Made by a program: the position numbers and the translations under genes. From Acinetobacter sp. WCHAc010034 (GTDB taxonomy: Bacteria; Pseudomonadota; Gammaproteobacteria; Pseudomonadales; Moraxellaceae), in NCBI RefSeq assembly GCF_001696615.3, contig NZ_CP032279.1, positions 1,674,001-1,738,000 of the forward strand: a DNA stretch of 64,000 nucleotides, written 5' to 3'. Shown here one piece after another: positions 27,329 to 36,975 of the stretch. Within the stretch, counting starts at the first letter, position 1. Every line of letters starts with the position of its first letter. The notes under the pieces are model-generated. The model saw only the letters and a program-made list of their open reading frames with translations. It had not been told where the DNA came from and ran no database searches.

Positions 27329-29005
27329 TTAGGCTGTTTTGCGCAGATCCTTGCGCAGGATTTTGCCTACGTTGGATTTCGGCAATTCATCCATAAATTC
27401 AACATAGCGCGGGCGCTTATAGCCGGTTAAGTTTTCTTTGGCAAACGCCAGCACTTCTTCTGTGGTCAGTGACGGATCTTTTTTCACTACAAACAGCTTC
27501 GGCACTTCGCCTGATTTCTCATCCGGAACTCCGATCGCCGCTACTTCCAGCACTTTAGGGTGCTGCGAAACAACTTCTTCAATTTCAGACGGATAAACAT
27601 TAAAGCCGGATACCAGGATCATGTCTTTCTTGCGGTCAACAATTTTCACATAGCCGCGCGGGTCCATAACGCCGATGTCGCCGGTGCGGAAGAAGCCGTT
27701 GAACATGACTTTTTCAGTTTCGTCCGGACGGTTCCAGTAGCCTTTCATCACCTGCGGGCCGCGGATTGAAATCTCGCCCTGCCCGCCCAGCGCTACTTCA
27801 TTGCCGTCATCATCCAGAATCGCCACTTCAGTCAGCGGAAGCGGAATGCCGATAGTGCCGCTGAACTCCATGGATGCAGGCGGGTTCGCTGTTGCCACCG
27901 GTGAAGTTTCCGACAGGCCGTAGCCTTCAATGATGTTGGTGCCGGTGACTTTTTTCCAGGCTTCCGCTGTGGAAGCCAGCACAGCCATGCCGCCGCCCAT
28001 CGCCATCTTCATTTTGCTGTGGTCCAGCTGCTTGAATTCTTCATTGTTCACCAGCGCATTGAACAGGGTGTTCACCGCCGGGAAGAAAGTCGGCTGGTAC
28101 TTGCGCAGCTCTTTGATTACTGCAGGCAGGTCGCGCGGGTTCGGAATCAGCACGTTGGCCTGGCCTTTGTACATGCCGTAAAGCGCGCATACCATGAAGG
28201 CAAAGATGTGGTACAGCGGCAAGGCGCAGAAAATCCGGTCGTCCGGCTGGCCGTCCTGCTTGCCGAATTTGCTCTGGAAAATGCCGTCGCACTGCAGCAT
28301 GTTGGATACCAGGTTGCGGTGGGTCAATTCCGCGCCTTTCGACACGCCTGTGGTGCCGCCGGTGTACTGCAGCACTGCGGTGTCGCTGAGCGTCAGGTTC
28401 GGGCGCTTGTAATTGCCGGCGCTGACTTTAGACATGGCGGCGTTGAAGCGGATATGGCCCGGAATGTTCCATGCCGGAATCTGCTTGCGCACCGAGCGCA
28501 GCACAAAATTCACCAGCGTGCCTTTCAGCGCGCCCAGCATGTCGCCGACTGACGCTACAACCACATGCTTCACCGGAGTTTTTCCGATAATCGCCTGATA
28601 AACCGAGGCGAAGTTCTCAATAATCACCAGCGCTTCCGCGCCTGAGTCATTCAGCTGATGCTCCAGCTCGCGCGACGTATACAGCGGGTTGACATTCACC
28701 AGAACCAGGCCGGCGCGGAACACCCCTAAAGCCACAACAGGATACTGCAGCACGTTCGGCATCATCACGGCAACGCGTGTGCCTTTGGCCAGACCTAGGC
28801 TTTGCAGGTAAGTGGCGAATTTGCGGCTGGCTTCATCCAGTTCACTGAATGTCAGCACTTTGTCCATAAAAATGAAGGCTTCGCGTGAGCCAAATCTTTG
28901 AAAGTTGCGCTCAAAAATATCAATCAGCGATGTGTTTTCCGGCGGCAATTCTACAGTTTCCGGAATACCTGTTTTCCGGTATTCAGCGAACCAAATTTTT
29001 TCCAT
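27329..29005 (-). CDS. fadD: Long-chain fatty acid-CoA ligase
   Basis: Activates fatty acids to acyl-CoA through an acyl-adenylate at the inner membrane. The protein is 558 residues. It has the P-loop-like AMP-binding motif YTGGTTGVSKGAELTH (213-228 region), the GYGLSETSP adenylation motif, TGDIGVMDPRGYVKIVDRKKDM (core TGD and DRKKD) and the C-terminal catalytic lysine region PKSNVGKILRKDLR. The start ATG has AGGAGA about 10 bases upstream. It is transcribed alone, between parC and a terminator. Acinetobacter carries several paralogues, so the precise chain-length preference is unknown. Confidence 0.92.
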   Translation of the reverse strand: MEKIWFAEYRKTGIPETVELPPENTSLIDIFERNFQRFGSREAFIFMDKVLTFSELDEASRKFATYLQSLGLAKGTRVAVMMPNVLQYPVVALGVFRAGLVLVNVNPLYTSRELEHQLNDSGAEALVIIENFASVYQAIIGKTPVKHVVVASVGDMLGALKGTLVNFVLRSVRKQIPAWNIPGHIRFNAAMSKVSAGNYKRPNLTLSDTAVLQYTGGTTGVSKGAELTHRNLVSNMLQCDGIFQSKFGKQDGQPDDRIFCALPLYHIFAFMVCALYGMYKGQANVLIPNPRDLPAVIKELRKYQPTFFPAVNTLFNALVNNEEFKQLDHSKMKMAMGGGMAVLASTAEAWKKVTGTNIIEGYGLSETSPVATANPPASMEFSGTIGIPLPLTEVAILDDDGNEVALGGQGEISIRGPQVMKGYWNRPDETEKVMFNGFFRTGDIGVMDPRGYVKIVDRKKDMILVSGFNVYPSEIEEVVSQHPKVLEVAAIGVPDEKSGEVPKLFVVKKDPSLTTEEVLAFAKENLTGYKRPRYVEFMDELPKSNVGKILRKDLRKTA

Positions 29006-29156
29006 AGCGCCCGATTCTCCTGTCAGTAATCCTTAATAATTCAACTGTTTTTCTCAATATTAAGCAGCTCATTATTTAACTTGTTTGCGCCTAATATTGC
29101 ATCCATTTCACGAATACTTTGCATATATAACGTATTTCGATCCATGGATGCTAGTA

Positions 29157-31376
29157 TTATCTTTGAATGAACAGTTTATTTGCTTTTTGATAGCCGCGCG
29201 GCAGCAGCAGGCCCTTCGAAGCGCGCTTGCCGATGTATTTCTGCAGGTCATCGCCCTTCAGCTTCAGCTGCTGCTGGCCTGCAAACACTTGAATTATTTC
29301 ATCTAAACTTAGAGCTGTCATGGACACAAGCTGATCATCCGCTTCTAGCTGCATCAATTTGTTGCCTTTGCCTTTATTCAGCGCCGGCAGCTCCGCCAAA
29401 TCAATCAGCAGCAGGCGCCCGGCTGAACTGAGCAGCGCAAGATGCGTAAACTGTTCAGCTGCCTGCAGATTCATCGGCTGCGCGCCGTCAGATAAGCTTA
29501 GGAAGGCTTTGCCGGCTTTGGCATTGGTATCCAGCTGCTTGGCCTGGGTTTTAAAGCCGTAGCCTTTGCTGCTGACCGCCAAAAGCTCGGCGTCATCTTC
29601 GGCAATCAGCACCTGCCTGAAGCCGACGCCGCTGGCCGGCGCCAGTTTTGAACTGAGCGGTTCGCCCAGGCCGCGCGCCGAAGGCAGCGTATTGATGGCT
29701 AAAGCATAGCTGCGCCCGGCATCGTCCAGCACATATACGCGCTGATTGGACTTGCCCTGCGCATGGCTGAGGTACTGGTCGCCGGCGCGGAAATTCAGAT
29801 TTTCAGCATCCACTTCATGGCCCTTGGCCGCGCGGATCCAGCCGGCTTCAGACAGCACTACGGTGACCGGATCGGCCGGCAGCATATCCTGTTCATTAAT
29901 CGCCTGCGCGTCTTCGCGCTGCACAATAGGCGAGCGCCGGTCATCGCCGAATTTCTTCGCATCGTCTTTCAGTTCACCGATGATCAGGCCTTTCAAAGAC
30001 TCAGGATTGGCCAGCTGTTCGCGGATAATGGCAGCCCTGGCTTCCAGTTCGTCCTGCTCGCGGCGCATTTCCATTTCTTCCAGCTTGGCCAAATGGCGCA
30101 GCTTGAGTTCCAGAATGGCTTCGGCCTGAATTTCATCAAGATTGAAGCGCGACATCAGAACCGGCTTGGGCTGGTCTTCTTCGCGGATGATTTGAATCAC
30201 TTCATCGATATTTAAAAATGCGGTGATCAGGCCCTGCAGAATATGCAGGCGCTTTTCAATTTTACTGAGATGATGCTGCAGGCGGCGCGTCACAGTATTT
30301 TTGCGGATCTCAATCCATTCCAGCAGAATGCGGCGGATGGATTTCACCTGCGGGCGGCCGTCTGCGCCGATCATGTTCATGTTGACGCGGTAGCTGGATT
30401 CTAAATCTGTCGTGGCGAATAGGTGGCTCATCACCGCCTGCGCATCAATGCGGCTGGAGCGCAGCACAATCACCAGCCGCGTCGGGTTCTGATGATCCGA
30501 TTCATCGCGCAGGTCGCTGACCAGCGGCAGCTTTTTGGCCTGCATCTGATCGGCAATCTGGGCAATAATTTTGGAGCCGGACACCTGATACGGCAATTCC
30601 GTAATCACAATTTCATTTTTTTCAATGCTGTACACTGCACGGGTGCGGTAGCTGCCGCGGCCGGCGGTTTGAATTTTCAGCAATTCTGCAGGCGCGGTAA
30701 TAATTTCCGCCCTGGTCGGCAGATCCGGCGCGGGAATGTATTCCGCAACTTTTTCATCGCTCAGATTCGGGTTGCGGATCAGCGCAATGGTGCCCTTGAC
30801 CACTTCGCGCAGGTTGTGCGGCGGAATATCCGTCGCCATGCCGACCGCAATGCCGGTGGTGCCGTTGAGCAGGATATTCGGCACGCGCGCCGGCAGATTC
30901 ACCGGCTCTTTCATCGAGCCGTCAAAGTTGTCCTGCCAGTCGCAGGTGCCCTGCCCGAGTTCAGACAGCAGCAGGTCGCTGTAGGCCGACAGCTTGGCTT
31001 CGGTATAGCGCATGGCCGCGAAGGATTTCGGATCATCCGGCGAACCCCAGTTGCCCTGGCCCTCAATAAAAGGATAGCGGTAGCTGAACGGCTGCGCCAT
31101 CAGCACCATGGCTTCATAGCAGGCGTAATCGCCGTGCGGATGGTATTTCCCCAGCACGTCGCCCACGGTGCGCGCAGATTTTTTCGGCTTGCCGGACGGC
31201 TTCAGGCCCAGTTCGCTCATGGCGTAGACAATGCGGCGCTGCACCGGCTTCAAGCCGTCGCTGATATGCGGCAAGGCGCGGTCCATAATCACGTACATGG
31301 CGTAATTAAGGTAAGCTTGTTCGGTAAATTCCGCTACGGAACGGTTTTCTGTCGCATGATGCGCAAGGCTCGTCAT
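29157..31376 (-). CDS. parC: DNA topoisomerase IV subunit A, with Tyr at position 84
   Basis: Cuts and reseals DNA to decatenate daughter chromosomes, 739 residues. The winged-helix/tower N-terminus has the active-site pair Arg123-Tyr124 (AAMRYTEAK). The quinolone-binding helix reads [14 protein letters not shown] (78-90). The residue after HGD is Tyr84, coded by TAC at 31127-31125; the genus wild type is Ser and the usual resistance changes are at this residue and at Glu88, which is intact. A TCC to TAC change needs one base. The C-terminal beta-pinwheel domain (about 490-739) is complete. The parE gene is not in the window. Confidence 0.96.
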   Translation of the reverse strand: MTSLAHHATENRSVAEFTEQAYLNYAMYVIMDRALPHISDGLKPVQRRIVYAMSELGLKPSGKPKKSARTVGDVLGKYHPHGDYACYEAMVLMAQPFSYRYPFIEGQGNWGSPDDPKSFAAMRYTEAKLSAYSDLLLSELGQGTCDWQDNFDGSMKEPVNLPARVPNILLNGTTGIAVGMATDIPPHNLREVVKGTIALIRNPNLSDEKVAEYIPAPDLPTRAEIITAPAELLKIQTAGRGSYRTRAVYSIEKNEIVITELPYQVSGSKIIAQIADQMQAKKLPLVSDLRDESDHQNPTRLVIVLRSSRIDAQAVMSHLFATTDLESSYRVNMNMIGADGRPQVKSIRRILLEWIEIRKNTVTRRLQHHLSKIEKRLHILQGLITAFLNIDEVIQIIREEDQPKPVLMSRFNLDEIQAEAILELKLRHLAKLEEMEMRREQDELEARAAIIREQLANPESLKGLIIGELKDDAKKFGDDRRSPIVQREDAQAINEQDMLPADPVTVVLSEAGWIRAAKGHEVDAENLNFRAGDQYLSHAQGKSNQRVYVLDDAGRSYALAINTLPSARGLGEPLSSKLAPASGVGFRQVLIAEDDAELLAVSSKGYGFKTQAKQLDTNAKAGKAFLSLSDGAQPMNLQAAEQFTHLALLSSAGRLLLIDLAELPALNKGKGNKLMQLEADDQLVSMTALSLDEIIQVFAGQQQLKLKGDDLQKYIGKRASKGLLLPRGYQKANKLFIQR

Positions 31377-31603
31377 AACAACCTGCAGTCCTGATCAAAT
31401 ATTTTTTTCTTGGGTTCTTATGCTATGTCGCGCCTGCTCCCGGCACAAGGGCCGGAGCGGACGCGCCGCGACAAATCATGTCTTATGGCGGATCTACTGC
31501 CGTAAAATTATCCATTTTCCGGGAAATGTTCAACTGCTTATTTTGCTATTTTAACGGCGGAGGGCGGCGCAGGCGCAAATGCGCATGGCCGCGCCATTGC
31601 GGC

Positions 31604-32923
31604 TTATAAGCCAATCGACTCCAGCGTCTTGCCTTTGGTTTCCTCGCCCAGCACTAAAATCACCGCCGCCACCGCCAGCAGCACCGCGGTAAACATGCTG
31701 AATACATAGCTGAAGCCGTTTTCCAGCACCATCATATGGGTCACCGCCAAAGGCGCGGCGATGCCGCCGATGCGCCCGATGGCCGCCGCCCAGCCTGAAC
31801 CGAAGGCGCGGATATTGGCCGGATACTGTTCCGGCGTATAGGTGTAGAGCACGCCCCATGCGCCGAGGTTGAAGAACGACATCAGGCAGCCCCAGAGCAC
31901 AATCATCGCCACTGTATCCGCCTGCCCGAAGCAGTAGGCGGAAATGGCGCACATGCCGATAAAGCCGGCCAGCGTCGCCTTGCGCCCCAGCTTTTCCACC
32001 AGCCAGGCGGCCGCGATATAGCCCGGCAGCTGCGCCAGAATCATCACCAGCACGTATTCAAAGGACTGCACTATGCTGTAGCCCTGCTTCACCAGCAGGC
32101 TCGGCAGCCAGGTGAAAATGCCGTAATAGGAATACACAATGCCGAACCAGATCAGCCACAGCATGAGGGTGCGGCGCGCAAACACGCCGGACCAGAGCTG
32201 GCGGAATGAGATGCTGCGCTTTTCAGCAACCGGCTTGACCTGAAAAATTTCAATGACTTCCACGCCGCATTGGGCTTCAATCTTTTTCACCAAGGCATGC
32301 GCTTCATCCAGCCGGCCGCGGTTGATTAAATACGGCACAGACTCCGGCACCATTTTCCAGATCACAATCGCGTACAGCGCCGGCAGGCCGCCGACCAGAA
32401 AGGCCGCATGCCAGTCATAATGCGGAATAATAAAATATGAAATCAGCGCGGCGCAGAGCCAGCCCAGGCCCCAGAAGCTTTCCAGCAGCACGATGAAGCG
32501 CCCGCGCACCTGCGCCGGAATGTATTCGCTGACCAGGGTCACCGCCACCGGCAGCTGGCCGCCCAGCCCCAGGCCCACCACAAAGCGGAACGCCAGCAGC
32601 CAGGCCAGATTCGGCGCAAAGGCGCAGGCCGCGGTAGCGATGCTGTACAGCACCAGCGTGGCGGCGAAAACGGTTTTGCGCCCGATGCGGTCAGCCAATG
32701 CGCCGGAACACACGGCGCCAATCGCCATGCCGACAAAGCCGATGGACACCACCCAGCCTTTTTCTGCCGGGCTCATGGCCCAGTCTTCAGCCATTTTCGC
32801 CAGAATAAAGGAAATCAATCCGGTATCCATGGCGTCAAACATCCAGCCCAGTCCAATAACCCACAGCAGGGTGTAGTGAAATTTGCCGACAGGCAGGCGC
32901 TGTATCCGCGATACTAAATCCAT
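31604..32923 (-). CDS. MFS transporter, NiaP-like
   Basis: A 439-residue twelve-helix carrier. N-terminal GKFHYTLLWVIGLGWMFDAMDTGLI (core FDAMDTGLI) is characteristic of the metabolite:H+ symporter group that includes niacin carrier NiaP and aromatic-acid carriers. The GALADRIGRKT loop between helices 2 and 3 and EYIPAQVRGRF are present, and a second half PEQYPANIRAFGSGWAAAIGRIGG matches. It probably imports a small carboxylic acid; nicotinate is my best guess, but not secure. It stands alone between parC and the TRIC gene. Confidence 0.8.
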   Translation of the reverse strand: MDLVSRIQRLPVGKFHYTLLWVIGLGWMFDAMDTGLISFILAKMAEDWAMSPAEKGWVVSIGFVGMAIGAVCSGALADRIGRKTVFAATLVLYSIATAACAFAPNLAWLLAFRFVVGLGLGGQLPVAVTLVSEYIPAQVRGRFIVLLESFWGLGWLCAALISYFIIPHYDWHAAFLVGGLPALYAIVIWKMVPESVPYLINRGRLDEAHALVKKIEAQCGVEVIEIFQVKPVAEKRSISFRQLWSGVFARRTLMLWLIWFGIVYSYYGIFTWLPSLLVKQGYSIVQSFEYVLVMILAQLPGYIAAAWLVEKLGRKATLAGFIGMCAISAYCFGQADTVAMIVLWGCLMSFFNLGAWGVLYTYTPEQYPANIRAFGSGWAAAIGRIGGIAAPLAVTHMMVLENGFSYVFSMFTAVLLAVAAVILVLGEETKGKTLESIGL

Positions 32924-33052
32924 AACGGTTTCTCTGCATCAGGTGAAAGTGGGAGATGCTGCTTTCACAACAGGAGTTATAGTTTTGCTTATTTTAATGC
33001 TGTTCAGGAAAGCCGGTGCGCATTCAGGAATTACGCGCCGGCCCGGCGCAAA

Positions 33053-33697
33053 TCAGGCTTCATCCTTGGAAGAGGCCGACTGCGCATCATCATCCTTATA
33101 AATGAATTTCGGCATTTCCAGCCCGAAGTAAATCGCGATGCAGCGCAGCGAAAAGCCGAAGATCAGCGTTGAAATCACGGTGATTTCCAGCGACAGGCCG
33201 CCATTGATGCAGAGCCAGTAGAAAATCACCGCCACAAAGGAAATTGAGGCGTACAGCTCGCGCCGGAACACCAGCGGCACGTCGTTGCACAGAATGTCGC
33301 GCAGGATGCCGCCGGACACGCCTGTCAGCACGCCGGCAACCGCCGACACCACAAAGCCGTGGCCCATCTGCAGGGCAATCTGGCAGCCGATGATGGTGAA
33401 GCCGATCAGGCCCAAGGCGTCCAGCAGCAGGAAGATCGAATGCAGGTGCTTCATCCATTTGGCAATCAGAATGGTGACTAAGGCTGCGCAGCAGGTCAGC
33501 ACCAGATATTCCGGATGCTTGACCCAGGTCAGCGGGTAATGCCCGAGCAGCACATCGCGCACCGAGCCGCCGCCCAAGGCCGTTACGCATGCAATCAGAA
33601 TTACGCCAAACCAGTCCATGCTGCGCCGTCCGGCCGACAGCGCGCCGGTCATGGCTTCCGCCGTAATTGCAATAATATAGATAACCGTAAGCAGCAT
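33053..33697 (-). CDS. TRIC-family cation channel (UPF0126)
   Basis: A 214-residue membrane protein with seven hydrophobic helices and two repeated UPF0126 halves, each with a Gly-rich kinked segment: GGGSVRDVLLG and GVSGGILRDILC. Bacterial TRIC homologues are trimeric potassium-permeable channels; some relatives are linked to glycine or amino-acid uptake. The physiological ion here is not deducible. The charged C-terminus (KDDDAQSASSKDEA) is cytoplasmic. It follows the MFS gene's upstream region with its own start. Confidence 0.85.
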   Translation of the reverse strand: MLLTVIYIIAITAEAMTGALSAGRRSMDWFGVILIACVTALGGGSVRDVLLGHYPLTWVKHPEYLVLTCCAALVTILIAKWMKHLHSIFLLLDALGLIGFTIIGCQIALQMGHGFVVSAVAGVLTGVSGGILRDILCNDVPLVFRRELYASISFVAVIFYWLCINGGLSLEITVISTLIFGFSLRCIAIYFGLEMPKFIYKDDDAQSASSKDEA

Positions 33698-33758
33698 TTC
33701 CCTTCATCCGCTGATGGGTAAAAGATGTGCGCTATTTTAAGCCATCTTCAGAAAAAAA

Positions 33759-34232
33759 CTACAGATATTGCGCGCAGCACTGCTTAAATTTTTTGCCTGA
33801 AGCGCAAATGCAGGGCTGTTTCATGCCGGTCTGCAGCGGCGCGGTCGGGTCCAGGAAGTACCAGGCGCCACCCTGCCTGACGAAATGCGAGACTTCATGA
33901 TGCGCCTGCGCCTGCTGGCCGTCATGGTAATGCGCTTTAAATTCCACCTGCGCATGGGTTTTATCCAGCTTTTCATTGGCCTGAATAATCTCCAGCCGCA
34001 GCCAGCGGTTCGACTTGCTCCAGTCGGCAATGGCAGGCACATCCAGGGCCGGCTGCTGGCCCAATGCCGTGGTTTTCACAATGTAATCGATTTCCTGCTT
34101 GGCGAAAGCGCTGTAGCGCGAGCGCATCAGCTGCTGCGCGCTTTGCGCCTGAGCCAGCCCCGCATGCAGGGGCTGGCAGCAGCCGGCATAGCTGCCTTGG
34201 CCGCAGGGGCAGTGCATTTCCGGCATCATCAT
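33759..34232 (-). CDS. YchJ-family protein with SEC-C zinc motifs
   Basis: A 157-residue protein. SEC-C-type zinc motifs flank the protein: CPCGQGSYAGCC near the N-terminus and CICASGKKFKQCC at the C-terminus. Between them is the YchJ NTF2-like domain (SAQQLMRSRYSAFAKQEIDYIV, shortened to MRSRYSAFAKQ, and the WYFLDPTAP strand). SEC-C motifs bind zinc and often mediate contact with SecB or ribosome-associated partners. No activity is established. It is followed by TRIC on the same strand and preceded by the terC-type gene's terminator. Confidence 0.88.
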   Translation of the reverse strand: MMMPEMHCPCGQGSYAGCCQPLHAGLAQAQSAQQLMRSRYSAFAKQEIDYIVKTTALGQQPALDVPAIADWSKSNRWLRLEIIQANEKLDKTHAQVEFKAHYHDGQQAQAHHEVSHFVRQGGAWYFLDPTAPLQTGMKQPCICASGKKFKQCCAQYL

Positions 34233-34241
34233 CTCAAATTT

Positions 34242-34268
34242 AAAATAGCCCGTATTACGGGCTATTTT
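34242..34268. terminator. Hairpin terminator between the TerC-type gene and ychJ-like gene
   Basis: AAAATAGCCCGT and ACGGGCTATTTT are perfect complements around ATT. Only four T follow, so it may be partial. Confidence 0.7.
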
Positions 34269-34301
34269 AGCGCAATCCTGCGCCGGGTTCAGCCTGAAGG
34301 C

Positions 34302-35885
34302 TTAATTTGGGCGCAAATTGCCGCCAACCGGCGTGACATGGACTTTTTCAATCTTATGCCCATCCATGGTCACCACTTCAAAAATATGCCCGTCGGCGCT
34401 CAGCCTAGCGCCGTTTTCCGGCAGGCGCCCCAAATGGAACAGGATATAGCCGGATAAGGTTGAATACTGCTCCGATTCATCCACCAGATCGCGACCCAGC
34501 AGCAGCGACACATGGCGGATATCGGTCGAGCCTTCCAGCATCAGGGTGCCGTCTTCCAGGCTTTCCGCAGCGGTTTCCAGCTCGTCTTCATCCGGGAACT
34601 CGCCGGCAATCGCTTCCAGCACGTCAATCGGCGTGGCGATGCCTTCAATCGAGCCGTATTCATTCAGCACAATCGCCATCTGCAAAGGCGCCTGGCGCAG
34701 CTGCTCCATCACCATCAGCACTTGGGCGTTTTCATGCACAATCACCGGTTCACGCAGATGCTTTTCAAAGTTCAGCACGCCGGTTTCAATGTATTCATTC
34801 ATGACTTTATGCGTCAGCACAATCCCTGCAATGTTGTCCAGCTCGCCGCGCGCGATGATCAGGCGCGAATGGGTCATGCCCAGCAGCTGGTGCTTAATCG
34901 CGGCTTCATCTTCTTCCAGGTCAATCCATTCCAGCTCCGGACGCGGCGTCATCACCGACTTCACCGGGCGCTCAGACAGGCCCAGCACGCCCTGCACCAT
35001 CACGCTGTGGTACACGCCATTGTCTTCGGCAAAAACCTCATCAGCGAAAGCGCGGGTGGCCAGCACATCTTCCGGCTCATTTTCATGGCTTTCCGCGGTG
35101 CTTTTGCCGCCAAGCATGCGCATCACTGCAGAAGCGGTGCGGTAGCGCAGGTCGGTGGTGGTGACGGTTTTTTCCTGATTGTGGCGCATGGTCTGATTCA
35201 GGAACTCAATCAGCACCGAGAAGCCGATGGCCGCGTACAGGTAGCCTTTCGGAATGTGGTAGCCGAAGCCTTCCACCACCAGCGAGAAGCCGATCATCAT
35301 CAGGAAGCACAGGCAGAGGATCACCACCGTCGGATGGCGGTTGACGAAATTCATCAGCGGCTTGGAAGCCCAGAGCATGATGCCGACGGCGATCACCACC
35401 GCAATCATCATGACTGACAAATGCTTCACCATGCCTACTGCGGTAATTACGCTGTCCAGCGAGAAGACCGCGTCCAGCACCACAATCTGGATAATCACCA
35501 TCCAGAAGGCCGCATGCGCCGGGCTTTCTTCCTTATGCATCGGCCGGTGCTCCAGGCGCTCGCGCAGCTCCATGGTGCCTTTGAACAGCAGGAACACCCC
35601 GCCAAACAGCAGGATCAGGTCGCGCCCGGAGAAAGGCTGGCTGAAAATATGGAACAGCGGGCTGGTCAGCGTGACCACCCATGCAATTGAGGCCAGCAGC
35701 ACCAGGCGCATGCACAGCGCCAGCAGCAGGCCGACAATCCGCGCGGTATTGCGCTGTTCCGGCGGCAGCTTTTCCGCCAGAATCGCAATAAAGACCAGAT
35801 TGTCAATGCCGAGGACAATTTCCAGCACCACTAAGGTCAGCAGGCCCACCCAGGCCGAAGGATCAGACATCCATTCAAAGATCAT
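34302..35885 (-). CDS. TerC-family membrane protein with CBS and CorC domains
   Basis: A 527-residue fusion like E. coli YoaE/YegH. Residues 1-240 are a TerC domain with seven helices and the acidic membrane motifs [13 protein letters not shown] and [13 protein letters not shown], which bind metal ions in relatives exporting manganese or calcium. Residues about 305-435 form two CBS domains ([14 protein letters not shown] onwards, nucleotide-sensing). Residues 445-527 form a CorC/HlyC C-terminal domain. Substrate is probably a divalent cation, by family. I looked upstream for a yybP-ykoY manganese riboswitch and did not find a convincing one. Confidence 0.88.
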   Translation of the reverse strand: MIFEWMSDPSAWVGLLTLVVLEIVLGIDNLVFIAILAEKLPPEQRNTARIVGLLLALCMRLVLLASIAWVVTLTSPLFHIFSQPFSGRDLILLFGGVFLLFKGTMELRERLEHRPMHKEESPAHAAFWMVIIQIVVLDAVFSLDSVITAVGMVKHLSVMMIAVVIAVGIMLWASKPLMNFVNRHPTVVILCLCFLMMIGFSLVVEGFGYHIPKGYLYAAIGFSVLIEFLNQTMRHNQEKTVTTTDLRYRTASAVMRMLGGKSTAESHENEPEDVLATRAFADEVFAEDNGVYHSVMVQGVLGLSERPVKSVMTPRPELEWIDLEEDEAAIKHQLLGMTHSRLIIARGELDNIAGIVLTHKVMNEYIETGVLNFEKHLREPVIVHENAQVLMVMEQLRQAPLQMAIVLNEYGSIEGIATPIDVLEAIAGEFPDEDELETAAESLEDGTLMLEGSTDIRHVSLLLGRDLVDESEQYSTLSGYILFHLGRLPENGARLSADGHIFEVVTMDGHKIEKVHVTPVGGNLRPN

Positions 35886-36209
35886 GCGTTCTTCTCCTGA
35901 GCGCTGCGCAGGCTGGCATGGAGTTGCGGAATATTCAGATGAGGTAAGGCGCGCGCGAGGGCGCCGGCTGGATTAAGGTCCAGAAAATGCATTAATGCGG
36001 AGCGACAACAACCACTGCCCATGACGGTTCATTTGTTGAAAAACAGGAATTAAGTATAGCAAGCTGAGTCAGAATTTCATCTTTTTTTAGCGCGCCCGGG
36101 CGCAGGCCGGCAGCCAGAGCCCGCCGCGGGCAGCCGATGCATTATTCTGTCATATTTCTGCGCTAAGCTGGAGCGGCCAAAAATAAAATGCTAAGGTGAA
36201 TAAAACAAT
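35886..36209. other. 324-base divergent spacer
   Basis: No gene is supported here. It holds the divergent promoters of the TerC-type gene and the LOG-family gene. A 12-base GC palindrome GCGCCCGGGCGC lies at 36092-36103, next to a T run on the left side that faces the wrong way for a terminator of either flanking gene. Confidence 0.5.
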
Positions 36210-36830
36210 ATGAATAGTGCATTAAAAATGACAGAACAATTGAACCTCTCCTCTCCTCAGACTACCCAGCCGCTGATCGCCCTTTACTGCGGCTCGCGCT
36301 CCGGCAGCAACCCGGTTTACCAGGAAAAAGCCATTGCGCTGGCCAAAGGCATTGCGGATCAGGGCTTCGGCCTGGTTTACGGCGGCGCCAGCATCGGCCT
36401 GATGGGCCAAGTGGCGGATGCCGTGGTGCAGAACGGCGGCGAAGCGGTCGGGGTGATTCCTGAATTTATGCTGGACTATGAAATTGCCCACAACAGCCTG
36501 ACCGAGCTGTATATTGTGCGCACCATGCATGAGCGCAAAGCCATGATGGCGGAGCGCGCCAGCGCCTTTGTGGCCCTGCCGGGCGGGCTGGGCACGCTGG
36601 AGGAAATTCTGGAAATCGCCACCTGGGGGCAGCTGAACCAGCACCAAAAGCCGATGATGCTGTACAACGTCAACGGCTTTTACAATGCGCTGATTGCCCA
36701 GCTGGATCATGCAGTGCAGGAAGGCTTCCTGCCGCCGCAGCACCGCGCCAAGCTGATTGTCTGCAATTCGTCTCAGCAGATTTTCAGCGCGCTGCGCAAT
36801 CTGGATTTCCCGGAGCATTTCGTGGTTTAA
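36210..36830 (+). CDS. LOG-family nucleoside monophosphate phosphoribohydrolase
   Basis: A 206-residue lysine-decarboxylase-like (TIGR00730) protein. The signature PGGLGTLEE (catalytic Glu) and the Rossmann GYGG-like stretch GLVYGGASIGLMG are clear. Such enzymes release free base from nucleoside 5'-monophosphates, including cytokinins in plants; bacterial roles are often in purine salvage. The first ATG follows AAGGTGA; a second ATG seven codons on lacks a site. It has its own promoter region divergent from the TerC-type gene and is followed by a 20-base palindrome. Confidence 0.9.
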   Translation: MNSALKMTEQLNLSSPQTTQPLIALYCGSRSGSNPVYQEKAIALAKGIADQGFGLVYGGASIGLMGQVADAVVQNGGEAVGVIPEFMLDYEIAHNSLTELYIVRTMHERKAMMAERASAFVALPGGLGTLEEILEIATWGQLNQHQKPMMLYNVNGFYNALIAQLDHAVQEGFLPPQHRAKLIVCNSSQQIFSALRNLDFPEHFVV

Positions 36831-36865
36831 GCCCGGCGCCGGAATTGAAAAACATAAAAACCGCG

Positions 36866-36885
36866 GCAGGCGCAGCTGCGCCTGC
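36866..36885. repeat. 20-bp perfect palindrome
   Basis: GCAGGCGCAGCTGCGCCTGC is a perfect dyad 36 bases after the LOG-gene stop. It is followed only by TTTGG, so it is a weak terminator at best. Confidence 0.6.
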
Positions 36886-36975
36886 TTTGGCTGCCTTCAA
36901 GCTGCAGCTGCGCTTTGACAGGCAGGCGCCGGCAGATTGAGCTAAACTGCCTATAAATTTCAAAGTTCTGACGCT

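Noticed and set aside
30423..31394. A 323-codon plus-strand frame opposite parC
   Set aside because: It is antisense to parC and rich in His, Gln and Arg. No ribosome site. Shadow.
34512..35417. A 301-codon plus-strand frame opposite the TerC-type gene
   Set aside because: Antisense shadow of a conserved membrane protein gene.
35886..36100. A manganese (yybP-ykoY) riboswitch upstream of the TerC-type gene
   Set aside because: TerC genes often have one, but the leader lacks the conserved loop sequences and spacing I would expect.
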